Part shown: in pieces, positions 34,341 through 45,735 of the stretch
Layout of the letters: each line of letters starts with the position of its first letter
Numbering within the stretch: the first letter of the stretch is position 1
Position numbers and translations under genes: made by a program
Notes under the pieces: model-generated
The model's input: only the letters and a program-made list of their open reading frames with translations
Told to the model about the DNA's origin: nothing
The model's database searches: none
Source of the DNA: Dipteris shenzhenensis
Lineage: Eukaryota; Polypodiophyta; Polypodiopsida; Gleicheniales
Assembly (NCBI GenBank): GCA_047967505.1
Contig: CM106541.1
Direction: 5' to 3' (one strand)
Length of the DNA: 64,000 nucleotides

Positions 34341-37300
34341 TATGTTGATTCAGGTGCCTCTAACCACATGACCAGTCATGGTGTGTGGTTTCATGATGTT
34401 AGAAATTTGGATAAGCCAGGTTATGTTGAAACAGGTGATGATACTGCGCACCCAATTACGCAGGTTGGTAAAGTGCCATTGGCTATGCAGGATGGCAAAA
34501 CGAAGTACTTGGCAGATGTACTTCATGTTCCAAAAATCACTAAGAACCTGGTTTCAGTTGGTCAGATGGTTGAGCAAGGTCTGCAGGTTAGATTTAATCC
34601 TGATGGATGCTTTGTTGAGGAATTGAAAAATAAGTGCCGCTTGGTTGCAAAAGGCAACAAAAATGGCAGAATGTTCACCTTGGATGTTGATATGCCTGAG
34701 GTGAAAGCCGCTATGTTTGCGCATGGGAGAGGTGTCATTGCAGATATTGAGATATGGCACAAGCGCATTGGGCACGTGAATATACAAAGGCTGAAATCTA
34801 TGCAAACGAAAAACATTGTTGCAGGTTTGCCTAAATTCAGAGTTGAGGGAATGCAAAAGGTATGTGAAGCATGCCAAATGGGTAAGCAGGCCAGACATGC
34901 ATTTCCCAAAAATGCTAAGGTGAGCAGAAGACCTTTGGAAGTGATCCATTCAGATGTTTGGACAACCAAAGCTGCTTCTATTGGTGGATGCCATTATTAT
35001 GTGACGTTTATTGATGACTACACTAGGAAGGTGTGGATTTATTTTATGAAGCACAAAAGTGAAGTGTTCAGCCATTTCAAGGCTTTTAAGGCCATGGTTG
35101 AAAAAGAGAAAGGTGTGCATATTAAAGTGCTAAGATCTGATGGAGGGGGAGAGTACTTTTCAGAAGAATTTTGTGAATATCTGAAAGAACAGGGAATTCA
35201 AAGGAAGTACTCATGCAGGTCTACCCCTCAGCAGAATGGGGTTGCAGAAAGGAAGAACAGGCATATTGCAGAAGTAGGACGGGCGATCCTAAATGAGAAA
35301 AACATGCCTGATTATTTTTGGGCTGAAGCAGTAGCAACTGCTGTTTATATTATGAACAGAACCCCCACTGCAGCTGTCCATGGCATGACGCCTGAAGAAA
35401 TGTATACAGGCCAAAAACCAGATATTTCTCACTTGAAGGTATTTGGTTGCATAGCTTATGTTCATGTTCCTGATGAGAAGAGAACAAAGCTGGATCCAAA
35501 GGCAGAAAAATGCATCTTTATTGGATATGCTCTGCACCAAAAAGGGTATCGCTGTTATAACCCTTCCACCCGCAAAATGCAAGTGAGCAGAGATGTTGTT
35601 TTTGATGAAATGAGCAGTTGGTATGCACCAACTGTTATGGTAGGAGATGCAGATGCAGGAAATGGGAATGCTGCAATAAATGCAGAGCAGCAATCTCAAG
35701 CCTTGAGTGGACCCAGAGAGTCCTCTACTAGTGGATCTAATGCATGGACAGGGAGATTGAGATCTAGTGAATCGTCACATGGCAGTCCTGATAGTGTTGT
35801 GCAGGTATCACATAAGGGAAAAGAAAAAGTGGACCATGCTCCAGTATTTGACGTGTCTGCTGGTAGCTCTCATGTTGATGGAGAGTCAAGTGGCTCTGAA
35901 ATGAGCCTTGATGAGGAACTTGGGATTCCCTCTGTTGTTACACCTGGTGCAAGGAAAAGCAGGCATGATTTAAAGACTCCTGCAACTGATCCAGTTGTAC
36001 GGAGGTCCACTCGTATTAAGTATCCAGTTGCTAGGCTGAGATATGATGGGTATACAACACATCACTATGCTTATATGGTCAAGGTTCTAGAGGAGCCAGA
36101 GCCCACATGTTTTGAGGATGCAGCAGGGCATAAAAATTGGGAAGCAGCTATGGATGAAGAGATGGCTGCCTTGGATGCAAACCACACTTGGGATTTGATG
36201 CCTTTGCCTCATGATAAGAAGGCTATTGGCTGCAAGTGGGTTTACAAAGTAAAGCACAATGCTGATGGGTCTGTTAGCAGGTACAAGGCAAGATTGGTTG
36301 CCAAAGGTTTTGCGCAGACATATGGAATTGACTATGAGGAAACTTTCAGCCCAGTTGCAAGGATGGCAACCATGAGAGCAGTAATTGCTATGGCTGCTGC
36401 AAAGGGATGGTCTTTGCATCAGATGGATGTGAAAAATGCCTTCTTGCATGGTGATTTGCAGGAAGAGGTTTATATGATGCAGCCAGAAGGTTATGAGGAT
36501 AACTCACACCCCGATTTTGTATGCAGGTTGCGCAAAGCCTTGTATGGCTTAAAACAGGCGCCGAGGGCATGGTCAGACAAGATAGGGCAATATCTTGTCA
36601 CTATTGGATTTCAGATTTCCAATTCAGATTTTTCACTTTATGTGAAAAGGACAAACAAAGGGATTGTGCTTATAGTCATCTACGTTGATGACTTGATTAT
36701 TACAGGTGATAGTGATGCAGACATTAATGAAGTGAAGTTGCTGTTGAAGAAGAAATTTGAGATGAAGGATTTGGGAGAGCTGCGTTACTTCTTGGGCATT
36801 GAGGTTATTAGATCCCCGAGTGGGATATGGCTGTTGCAAAGGCAATACGGTTTGGACATGCTGTCCAAATATGGGATGACAGGCTGTAAGCCTATTTCTG
36901 TTCCATTGGAGCAGAATGTGAAGCTCAATGCAGAGACAGGTGAGCTTCTTGAAGATATTACTATGTACAGGCGCATAGTAGGTAGCTTGATTTACATGAC
37001 TATAACGAGACCAGATTTGAGCTATGCTGTGGGGCTGGTAAGTCAGTTTATGCAGGCACCAAGGAAGCCACATTTGGATGCGGCTAGGTGCATACTGCGG
37101 TATGTGAAGTCCACATTGCATTATGGACTGTTTTATGAAGCTGGGTGTGCATTACAGGTACATGGATACACAGATGCTGATTGGGCTGGTAGTGTCTTAG
37201 ACAGAAGATCTACTAGTGGTTTTATGTTTTCCCTTGGGAGTGGTGCCATCAGTTGGAGCAGTAAGAAGCAGCCAACAGTTGCCTTGTCGAGCACAGAGGC

Positions 37301-37685
37301 TGAGTACAGGGGTGCAGCAATGGCTGCATGTGAGGTAGCTTGGTTACGGAAGCTACTTGCAGATATGGGACAGTCAATTCATGCAGCAGTTGTCATTCAT
37401 TGTGACAACATTAGCAGCATCATGCTTGCTAATAACCCAGTTTATCATGCTAGAATGAAGCACATTGAGGTGCATTATCACTTTGTGAGAGAGAAGGTTC
37501 TAGCTGGTGAGATTGATCTTGTCTATGTCAGCACTGAGGAGCAGGTGGCTGATATTTTTACGAAGGCATTGGGTACCGAGAAGCTTCGCAGATTTAGGAG
37601 CTTGCTTGGTGTACGTGAGATGGATTTGAGCTTGAGGGGGAGTGTTGAGATATCAAGCTCTACCCCCGATATATCTCCTGGATGA
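34341..37685 (+). CDS. copia Pol of element A (PR-IN-RT-RNase H)
   Basis: The same frame as Gag, open for about 1,114 codons after the UGA. Protease motif DSGASNHMTSH is at 34347; integrase has the HHCC zinc motif (HKRIGH ... CEACQ, 34758-34877) and DDE residues in VIHSDVWTT, RSDGGGEY and NGVAERKNRH. Reverse transcriptase shows [21 protein letters not shown] and the catalytic YVDD at 36681-36692. RNase H shows GYTDADWAG, ALSSTEAEY and IHCDN. All key residues are present. The first Met after the stop is at 34368, inside the protease, so separate initiation would lose its active site. The last 14 codons and the stop lie inside the 3' LTR. Confidence 0.95.
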   Translation, partial: YVDSGASNHMTSHGVWFHDVRNLDKPGYVETGDDTAHPITQVGKVPLAMQDGKTKYLADVLHVPKITKNLVSVGQMVEQGLQVRFNPDGCFVEELKNKCRLVAKGNKNGRMFTLDVDMPEVKAAMFAHGRGVIADIEIWHKRIGHVNIQRLKSMQTKNIVAGLPKFRVEGMQKVCEACQMGKQARHAFPKNAKVSRRPLEVIHSDVWTTKAASIGGCHYYVTFIDDYTRKVWIYFMKHKSEVFSHFKAFKAMVEKEKGVHIKVLRSDGGGEYFSEEFCEYLKEQGIQRKYSCRSTPQQNGVAERKNRHIAEVGRAILNEKNMPDYFWAEAVATAVYIMNRTPTAAVHGMTPEEMYTGQKPDISHLKVFGCIAYVHVPDEKRTKLDPKAEKCIFIGYALHQKGYRCYNPSTRKMQVSRDVVFDEMSSWYAPTVMVGDADAGNGNAAINAEQQSQALSGPRESSTSGSNAWTGRLRSSESSHGSPDSVVQVSHKGKEKVDHAPVFDVSAGSSHVDGESSGSEMSLDEELGIPSVVTPGARKSRHDLKTPATDPVVRRSTRIKYPVARLRYDGYTTHHYAYMVKVLEEPEPTCFEDAAGHKNWEAAMDEEMAALDANHTWDLMPLPHDKKAIGCKWVYKVKHNADGSVSRYKARLVAKGFAQTYGIDYEETFSPVARMATMRAVIAMAAAKGWSLHQMDVKNAFLHGDLQEEVYMMQPEGYEDNSHPDFVCRLRKALYGLKQAPRAWSDKIGQYLVTIGFQISNSDFSLYVKRTNKGIVLIVIYVDDLIITGDSDADINEVKLLLKKKFEMKDLGELRYFLGIEVIRSPSGIWLLQRQYGLDMLSKYGMTGCKPISVPLEQNVKLNAETGELLEDITMYRRIVGSLIYMTITRPDLSYAVGLVSQFMQAPRKPHLDAARCILRYVKSTLHYGLFYEAGCALQVHGYTDADWAGSVLDRRSTSGFMFSLGSGAISWSSKKQPTVALSSTEAEYRGAAMAACEVAWLRKLLADMGQSIHAAVVIHCDNISSIMLANNPVYHARMKHIEVHYHFVREKVLAGEIDLVYVSTEEQVADIFTKALGTEKLRRFRSLLGVREMDLSLRGSVEISSSTPDISPG
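37632..37642 (+). promoter_or_regulatory. polypurine tract of element A
   Basis: Ttgagggggag lies directly before the 3' LTR, where plus-strand DNA synthesis starts. It is part of the pol coding frame. Confidence 0.88.
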
Positions 37686-37941
37686 CTATCACTTATGTCA
37701 CCGCCTATGTTAGTTGTACTCGTGGTGTAGTTAGACTACCACGTATGTTTTTGGTTTGGGTTCACATATGAACCACGTATTCTAGGTTTTGACATATAGG
37801 GGTATTTCCCTCTTCTATTGTATTGTTGTTGTGTGCAAAAGTGAAGAAAGGCCTCACCCTCCAACCTTGTGTCCTCTCTCTTTTGTGTGTTGTGAAGAAA
37901 GCTGAACTTGAGTCTCCTATCTCTCTCCCTCATTCTTTACA
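37643..37941 (+). repeat. 3' LTR of element A
   Basis: 299 bp, from tgttgagatatcaagctc to cattctttaca, followed by target duplication GAAAC. The pol frame runs 43 bases into it. Confidence 0.97.
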
Positions 37942-37946
37942 GAAAC

Positions 37947-39708
37947 ACTTCCTTCGGCCACCATATGAATGTCATGGCATAGTTGTGCAATTGTACAATT
38001 TTGTCTAAGTGATATGACACTCAATTGCCATTCTCATGAACCGTAATGTCGATTGATTCATTGTTAGTACCAAACAAGTTTAGATCCTGATCTAAGGGAA
38101 TAAGTTGATTTCCAATGAACCTACTCCATTTATAATAAAAGGAGAATATAAAATTGTGAGTTGCAACCATGTGTTTGAGTTGTATTGGGCTATGAATGAT
38201 CTCACAATATACTAAGTTTGATGTTATTATATCCCATTAGTTTAAAATAACCTCTATGCCATTAGCCTTATAATGGAGCATCGTTTTACAAACTTTTATC
38301 AGCAAATGAATGAATAGCTCAACAAAGACTATGATTGGCATGCAAATATTTATTCTACATATTCTAGTTGCAATTCCTAGATGTAAGGAGCACTGTATTT
38401 CTTTAAAAATTTTGGATCTATAGCTCTCTATCACATCACCATTAGGAATTGGTAATAATGATCATAGAAAACAATACATGATTGAGCAAGCTACACTTCA
38501 AGCTATCATTATTGCAAAATCAATGCAAACAATTCTACAAAGAGACATTGACCAACAAAGATGCAAGATCCAAGAGTATATGAACATGAGATAATGAAAC
38601 GAGTGATCAAGTTTCAAGTACCACGGTCAATACCCAGATCCCATTCATGGCATCATAGAAACTTGAAAGATCTAGTAGCAATGGTTGCCATATGCAGCCT
38701 TCCTAACATATTTCTTACACTCACAATAGATGAGATATCTCACACAAAATCATTCAGTTTGATTAACACTAGTACTTAAACCCCACGTTGTTGCAGAATG
38801 CAAATGGCATAAGCAACATAAGTACGTAAAAGAAATGAATTTATTATTAAAGAACCTAATTTATTTTTCAAAAAATGAAGGGTTTTGTTCTTGTATGGAA
38901 TAGCATGAATGCAATTAAATTAATTTAAATGCAATTGAGAGTTTATCGTATGGTAAGGAACATTAATAGTTGCAAAAAAAGTATCATTTTCAAGATAACA
39001 ACTTATGAATTTGTAGTCTAAGATGTATCAATGTGAGGTGTGAAGAAATCAATGAAATACCAATTTGACAAACTTTTACTATGTAGTATCCATCCATCTA
39101 GAATGGATAGTCCCAAATAATATGGTACTCTCCAAGTACTTAAATATGCATTGGTGTTGGATGAAGTGGTATCTTTTGAAATAGATAGACACCTTGCTCT
39201 ATCATAGGGGCAGAGATCCCATACATCTCTATGGAATCCTCATAGAGATGTAATATGAATATACCTAATTGTGGTAAATGCTTGAATTCAATAAATTTAA
39301 GATTAAATCAAAACATGTATTTGCAAAATGATTGAGGAAAGTATGAATATGTGCTTAATTGATTTATTGATATGCAATATTTACCAACTATAAATGAGAA
39401 GACGTGAGTTGATTATGTATTAGATAATGTTAAAAGCAAATAATTTTTACTCATATTTATAGGCATCTACTACTTTGTTGATAGACAAATAAGGCAGATC
39501 AAGTGATGACCATAAAGGTGGTGTTATAATAATGAAGCTAAGTTATCTTATATAAATAAGAATAAAGAAATTAAACAAATTTCATGAAAAAGTTATATAC
39601 CTAGAATCTTCATTATTTTTATCCATGGCATTCCCATAGTTAATGTTGCTTCTGACATTGGCTTGAAGAAATCAATGCAATACCAACTGGAATTTGAAGC
39701 TCTCTTAG

Positions 39709-39710
<2 letters not shown>
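37947..39710. other. AT-rich non-coding DNA
   Basis: No recognisable gene. The sequence is strongly AT-rich with frequent stops. Two related words (tgaagaaatcaatg(c/a)aatacca) occur at about 39042 and 39665. Confidence 0.45.
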
Positions 39711-39752
<42 letters not shown>

Positions 39753-39761
39753 CCCCCCCCC
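39711..39761. repeat. (CT)n microsatellite with poly-C end
   Basis: About 38 bases of CT repeat end in a run of about 12 C. Confidence 0.97.
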
Positions 39762-41214
39762 ACATGTCTTTGGCTGCACCACATGCCATCTTGAGGGTCA
39801 CGTGTCTTCTTGGGTGCCTTGCGCTCTTGCATGTCACCTTGGGGCATCATGCCATGTGGCATGCCAAGCACCACTTAGAACCCCTTATTAGAGCTATGTG
39901 TGGCTCTGGTTCATGCATTTTGTGGAAAGGCATGTTGGCGGTACAACAGTTTGTCCTGTGTGCACCATGTGTTTGCACTTGGCCTAAGTCTCTACCATGT
40001 GTGCAATGCTGTAGTCTATGCCACTGCACCATGCACCCTAGTTTCTGCCATGTATGTGACCCTCCATGCCTTCCTCGCCTTTGCATTGCAAGTCGCCATC
40101 TATTTATTCATTGTCCATGCTCATCACTCCATGGTGTTCAGACTTCTTGCCACATGTATTCTTCTCCTCTCTTTCCATGACCAAGGGGCCCGAGCCTCCC
40201 TCCAAGCCTCCTAGAACTCTTCCCAAACCTCCACATACCTACCACATTGGTAGGTATGGTATTTTTCTCCACGTGGTAGCCTCTTGTGCCTCCCACTATC
40301 CTTAATATATAGTAGAAAGACTGCTAATTCAAGGCCTTCATTAGTTTTCCCATGAAGAAATACAAACCCACTCCTTCAGTATGAAATTTAGTCAACTCCA
40401 TAGCAGTAGACCCACAAGAACCTACTCATAAAATGGAGTATATCCACAAGAACTTGCTACAACAAAAGATATTGGAGCCCTTCACAACATGTTGCTACCA
40501 TGGTAAAATCTCCTCACCAACAAAGGTCTGAGGCTAGTCAAAGACACACCAACCCCTGGTATCGCTTGGCACTCCTCCACATCAGGGACAATATGTGGTC
40601 CTACACCAACAACTCTAAAGATGAGTCTCATTTGCAGGGTGAATTTGATGCAATCAAAATGGGTCTGGATGAGTTCTTTGTGATCCTCAAAGATTTGTTT
40701 TCACTTTCATTTACTAAACCTTCATTAGCTAACTCCAACTCTCCCTCCTATTTTTATATCTTCTTATTCTTCTTTTTGATGCTTAAAATTAGCCCCCACT
40801 AAACCATTTGATCCTCCCAAGGTGATATCAATTTTAATTTATAGGACTTTCCTAGAACCCAAGATGCTTTGTACCTCTTCATCCATAGTCCTCATTTTAG
40901 GAGTTTGTCTGGTGTATTATCAAACTCCTTTGGATTTGATGACTCAAACAAAATAAAGCTCCAAATGGTGCCACAACATTATTGGGCCCAAATAATTCAG
41001 TAAACCCCTCAATAAAATATAAACCATAAAATGGGTTGTGAAAGAACTTCAAAAAAAAACATGTCTCGTGAGAATCCAATAAATGTTCCACTCAATTCAA
41101 ATAATGGACTTGCAAAGGATCATGGTAATCTACATTAATACTTACTTTGCTAACCTCAACACCAATAGGATGGTACATCAACCCTACTAATACCTTCTTC
41201 CTGCTATTTCTTTT
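39762..41214. other. non-coding, nothing recognised
   Basis: The part 39765-40215 is Cys/His-rich when read on the plus strand (156 open codons through the CT repeat) but has no family motif and repeated 'catgc/gcatg' words. The frame at 40500-40802 is likewise unrecognised. I see no supported gene. Confidence 0.4.
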
Positions 41215-43038
41215 TAAAAAAATGAGAGTTTATATTAAAATATCAAAAGATTATATACAAATGAGGAGAGCTATAAGCTGAAGAGCTTTCTTAGAGAGAG
41301 AATTCTACTACCCTACAAAAATCCTATAATCATCATAGACCGAAAATACTTGACTGGGCATGCTAGGAATGCATGAAAAGGGAAAACACCATAGACATGG
41401 CTGGGGATCCAGAATGATTATAATAGTCACCCTGGCTTTTATCAATAGAAGAGGTTTCAATAGGAACTGCATGAGGCAAGATCTTTGATTTAGATCAGTT
41501 CATCTTTAACTTCAAGAGCGGGGATAAAAGGGGTTAACGGAGAGGTGGTAGGAATGTGTAATCGCTCCATGAATTCTTTTGCAGATAGCGATTATCGGCG
41601 GACCTTATAAGAAATGTTGGAAGGGTCCACTCCTAATATAGGCCTATTGAAGGGTTAGGTGATAGAGGGAGTGACTAGTTGGGAAACCATAGGTGCAGGG
41701 GGGAGGTGGATAACGGTTGGGCCCATAGAAGAAAAAGGTGTTGATGAGGGGAGGGGAGGTGGATTCGGAGTGACAGAGGGGCCGTTGCTCCAGAAAAGAA
41801 GTTCTTTTTTTGCTTCCACCAGTTCTACTAGCATGTGGCTTGATCCAATAGGGTGGATTCTTCATTTGCAAATCTCTCCTCAACAAGCAGGCAATCCTGG
41901 ACTTGATTGTGAAGATGATCGAGTTTTTTAACATTAGCTCTTTGTTCCTGTAGTCAAGAATAAGGATTCAAATACACTTTTAGTATCAATTAAAACATTA
42001 TTAAACGTCTTATTACATCTTTGAAGCTAGATTGACTAGAGAGACGCAGATCTGATGATGTTCCAGTTTTGAGGGGCCCTGTTAGGAGAGTCCCCAAGTA
42101 GGATAACTGAGTAACTAAGGGGGAAGGGTGCAATGCTTTGTTGGAGTATGTCTCATAGTTCTCTGGAGAAGGCACAATTAAGGAAAAGATTTGGAATGTC
42201 CTCTCGTGCTCTGTTGCACCGTTTGCACCATCCATTCCCATGGTGGCCAACGTTTTGGGCTCGGCATCCAGATACCCTGGTGGAGGAAAAGCCATAGAAG
42301 ACATGAGTGCTTCTATGGTAAGCTGTAGTCCTAGACCTTGGCAAACATTAGAGACCATTTTCTCTCATCATCTCTCCTAAATCACATTTTTTTGAGTCTA
42401 GAGATTAGACATTCCTGTCTTTCATGAATAAGAGGGACCAGTGTTAAGTTATGTTGGCCCACCCATCTGAATTCTCTCATGGCAGGAAGTAGCTGCCTGC
42501 CTAGCCAAGGGAGGTTTTATTTGGCCCAGAGTATCTAGCCTTCCTTGACTAACAACAGGTCAAATCTGGTTAATCTATATGAGTTCAGGAGAAAGTTGTC
42601 ATCGTGCCACTTACCAAGACCACGATCCCATAAATCTGCCCAAACCTTGATCCCTCTCTTGCTTATCCTGATTGATGGTTTAAGTTGATCCTCTCTTAGT
42701 GGGTTAGAGCTGAAAAGAATCAAGGACAAATTGAATCCTGACTGCAAAATGTATTTGATTATTCCCTTCCACAGTTCTGAGCCTTTCGGGACACAGATTT
42801 CTTGCCCCAAAAGAAGGGAGCCTAAAGGAATATCCTTCTAGTGTCTGCATCGGTCCAGTCTGACTTTCCTCAAGTTTTTTAAAATAAGGGTAGTCCACAC
42901 TAATTTAGGCTCTTGATAGGCCTTTAGAATCCATTGAGCCATAAATCATACTGAGGATTTTTCAATATCAGCCACTTCTAGTCCACCTTCTATCTTAGGA
43001 AGAGTACAAAAGTTCCATCTTACCTGAGAGCTTTTATT
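41215..43038 (-). mobile_element. LINE G, 3' part (minus strand)
   Basis: On the minus strand this continues the LINE interrupted by element C. Bases 43030-42535 encode TLPKIEGGLEVADIEKS, MAQWILKAY and KVWADLWDRGLGKWHDDNFLL, as after the RT of plant LINEs. Bases 42240-42160 encode WCKRCNRAREDIPNLFLNC, the zf-RVT-like end. The stretch 42000-41215 would be the 3' UTR; its end (atattttaataaactctc-like, then a few A) resembles plant LINE ends but the tail is very short, so that boundary is uncertain. Confidence 0.75.
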
Positions 43039-43336
43039 TGTAAAGAATAAGGGAGAGAGATAGGAGACTCAAGTTCAGCTTTCTTCACAACACACAAAAG
43101 AGAGAGGACACAAGGTTGGAGGGTGAAGCCTTTCTTCACTTTTGCACACAACAACAATACAATAGAAGAGGGAAATACCCTATATGTCAAAACCTAGAAT
43201 ACGTGGTTCATATGTGAACCCAAACCAAAAACATACGTGGTAGTCTAACTACACCACGAGTACAACTAACATAGGCGGTGACATAAATGATAGTCATCCA
43301 GGAGATATATCGGGGGTAGAGCTTGATATCTCAACA
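43039..43336 (-). repeat. 3' LTR of element C
   Basis: 298 bp, identical to the 5' LTR at 48229-48526. The pol stop codon (43296-43294) lies within it. Confidence 0.97.
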
Positions 43337-45735
43337 CTCCCCCTCAAGCTCGAATCCATCTCACGTACACCAAGCAAGCTCCTAAATCTGCGAAGCTTCT
43401 CGGTACCCAATGCCTTCGTAAAAATATCAGCCACCTGCTCCTCAGTGCTGACATAGACAAGATCAATCTCACCAGCTAGAACCTTCTCTCTCACAAAGTG
43501 ATAATGCACCTCAATGTGCTTCGTTCTAGCATGATAAACTGGGTTATTAGCAAGCATGATGCTGCTAATGTTGTCACAATGAATGACAACTGCTGCATGA
43601 ACTGACTGTCCCATATCTGCAAGTAGCTTCCGTAACCAAGCTACCTCACATGCAGCCATTGCTGCACCCCTGTACTCAGCCTCTGTGCTCGACAAGGCAA
43701 CTGTTGGCTGCTTCTTGCTGCTCCAACTGATGGCACCACTCCCAAGGGAAAACATAAAACCACTAGTAGATCTCCTGTCTGAGACACTACCAGCCCAGTC
43801 AGCATCTGTGTATCCATGTACCTGTAATGCACACCCAGCTTCATAAAACAGTCCATAATGCAATGTGGACTTCACATACCGCAGTATGCGCCTAGCCGCA
43901 TCCAAATGTGGCTTCCTCGGTGCCTGCATAAACTGACTCACCAGCCCCACAGCATAGCTCAAATCTGGTCGGGTTATAGTCATGTAAATCAAGCTACCTA
44001 CTATGCGCCTGTACATAGTAATATCTTCAAGAAGCTCACCTGACTCTGCATTGAGCTTCACATTCTGCTCCAATGGAACAGAGATAGGCTTACAGCCTGT
44101 CATCCCATATTTGGACAGCATGTCCAAACCGTATTGCCTTTGCAACAGCCATATCCCACTCGGGGATCTAATAACCTCAATGCCCAAGAAGTAACGCAGC
44201 TCTCCCAAATCCTTCATCTCAAATTTCTGCTTCAACAGCAGCTTCACTTCATTAATGTCTGCATCACTATCACCTGTAATAATCAAGTCATCAACATAGA
44301 TGACTATAAGCACAATCCCTCTGTTTGTCCTTTTCACATAAAGTGAAAAATCTGAATTGGAAATCTGAAATCCAATAGTGACAAGATATTGCCCTATCTT
44401 GTCTGACCATGCCCTCGGTGCCTGTTTTAAGCCATACAAGGCTTTGCGCAACCTGCATACAAAATCGGGGTGTGCTTTATCCTCATAACCTTCTGGCTGT
44501 ATCATATAAACCTCTTCCTGCAAGTCACCATGCAAGAAGGCATTTTTCACATCCATCTGATGCAAAGACCATCCCTTTGCAGCAGCCATAGCAATTACTG
44601 CTCTCACGGTTGCCATCCTTGCAACTGGGCTAAAAGTTTCCTCATAGTCAATTCCATATGTCTGTGCAAAACCTTTGGCAACCAATCTTGCCTTGTACCT
44701 GCTAACAGACCCATCAGCATTGTGCTTTACTTTGTAAACCCACTTGCAGCCAATAGCCTTCTTATCATGAGGCAAAGGCATCAAATCCCAAGTGTGGTTT
44801 GCATCCAAGGCAGCCATCTCTTCATCCATAGCTGTTTCCCAATTTTTATGCCCTGCTGCATCCTCAAAACATGTGGGCTCTGGCTCCTCTAGAACCTTGA
44901 CCATATAAGCATAGTGATGTGCTGTATACCCATCATATCTCAGCCTGTCAATTGGATACTTAATACGAGTGGACCTCCGTACAACTGGATCAGTTGCAGG
45001 AGTCTTTAAATCATGCCTGCTTTTCCTTGCACCAGGTGTAACAACAGAAGGAATCCCAAGTTCCTCATCAAGGCTCATTTCAGAGCCACTTGACTCTCCA
45101 TCAACATGAGAGCTACCAGCAGACACATCAAACACTGTTGCATCGTCCACTTTTTCTTTTCCCTTATGTGATACCTGCACAACACTATCAGGACTGCCAT
45201 GTGACGATTCACTAGATCTCAATCTCCCTGTCCATGCATTAGATCCACTAGTAGAGGACTCTCTGGGTCCACTCAAGGCTTGAGATTGCTGCTCTGCATT
45301 TATTGCAGCATTTCCATTTCCTGCATCTGCATCTCCTACCATAACAGTTGGTGCATACCAGCTGCTCATTTCATCAAAAACAACATCTCTGCTCACTTGC
45401 ATTTTGCGGGTGGAAGGGTTATAACAGCGATACCCTTTCTGGTGCTGAGCATATCCAATAAAGATGCATTTTTCTGCCTTTGGATCCAGCTTTGTTCTCT
45501 TCTCATCAGGAACATGAACATAAGCTATGCAACCAAATACCTTCAAGTGAGAAATATCTGGTTTTTGGCCTGTATACATTTCTTCAGGCGTCATGCCATG
45601 GACAGCTGCAGTGGGGGTTCTGTTCATAATATAAACAGCAGTTGCTACTGCTTCAGCCCAAAAATAATCAGGCATGTTTTTCTCATTTAGGATCGCCCGT
45701 CCTACTTCTGCAATATGCCTGTTCTTCCTTTCTCT
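43294..45735 (-). pseudogene. Pol C-terminal part of element C (IN end-RT-RNase H)
   Basis: From about 45735 the frame is open to the stop in the LTR. It holds the rest of integrase (KNRHIAEVGRAILNEKNM, CIFIGYAQ), reverse transcriptase ([33 protein letters not shown]) and RNase H (GYTDADWAG, ALSSTEAEY, IHCDN). It is cut off from the upstream frame by a GA insertion (gcagagaaagg where element A has gcagaaagg). Residues before ERKNRH in this frame are out-of-frame and not real. Confidence 0.93.
43337..43347 (-). promoter_or_regulatory. polypurine tract of element C
   Basis: The minus strand reads ttgagggggag before the LTR, as in element A. Confidence 0.88.

Larger units (their letters stand above)
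32448..37946 (+). mobile_element. Ty1/copia element A, nearly intact
   Basis: A complete LTR retrotransposon: 299-bp LTRs at 32453-32751 and 37643-37941, primer-binding site, long leader, gag-pol frame 33330-37685 and polypurine tract, flanked by the 5-bp target duplication GAAAC (32448-32452 and 37942-37946). The LTRs differ at only four sites, so insertion is fairly recent. One in-frame UGA at 34338 divides Gag from Pol. It belongs to the same family as element C and is a distant relative of B and E. Confidence 0.97.

Noticed and set aside
37947-39600. Possible further copia remnant
   Set aside because: A few words looked like RNase H text, but no motif held up on either strand.
39710-40180. 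156-codon Cys/His-rich plus-strand frame
   Set aside because: It starts inside the CT microsatellite and has no ordered Cys pattern; overlapping frames on both strands are equally open.
40500-40802. 100-codon frame with a hydrophobic tail
   Set aside because: No family motif; the tail comes from a T-rich stretch.
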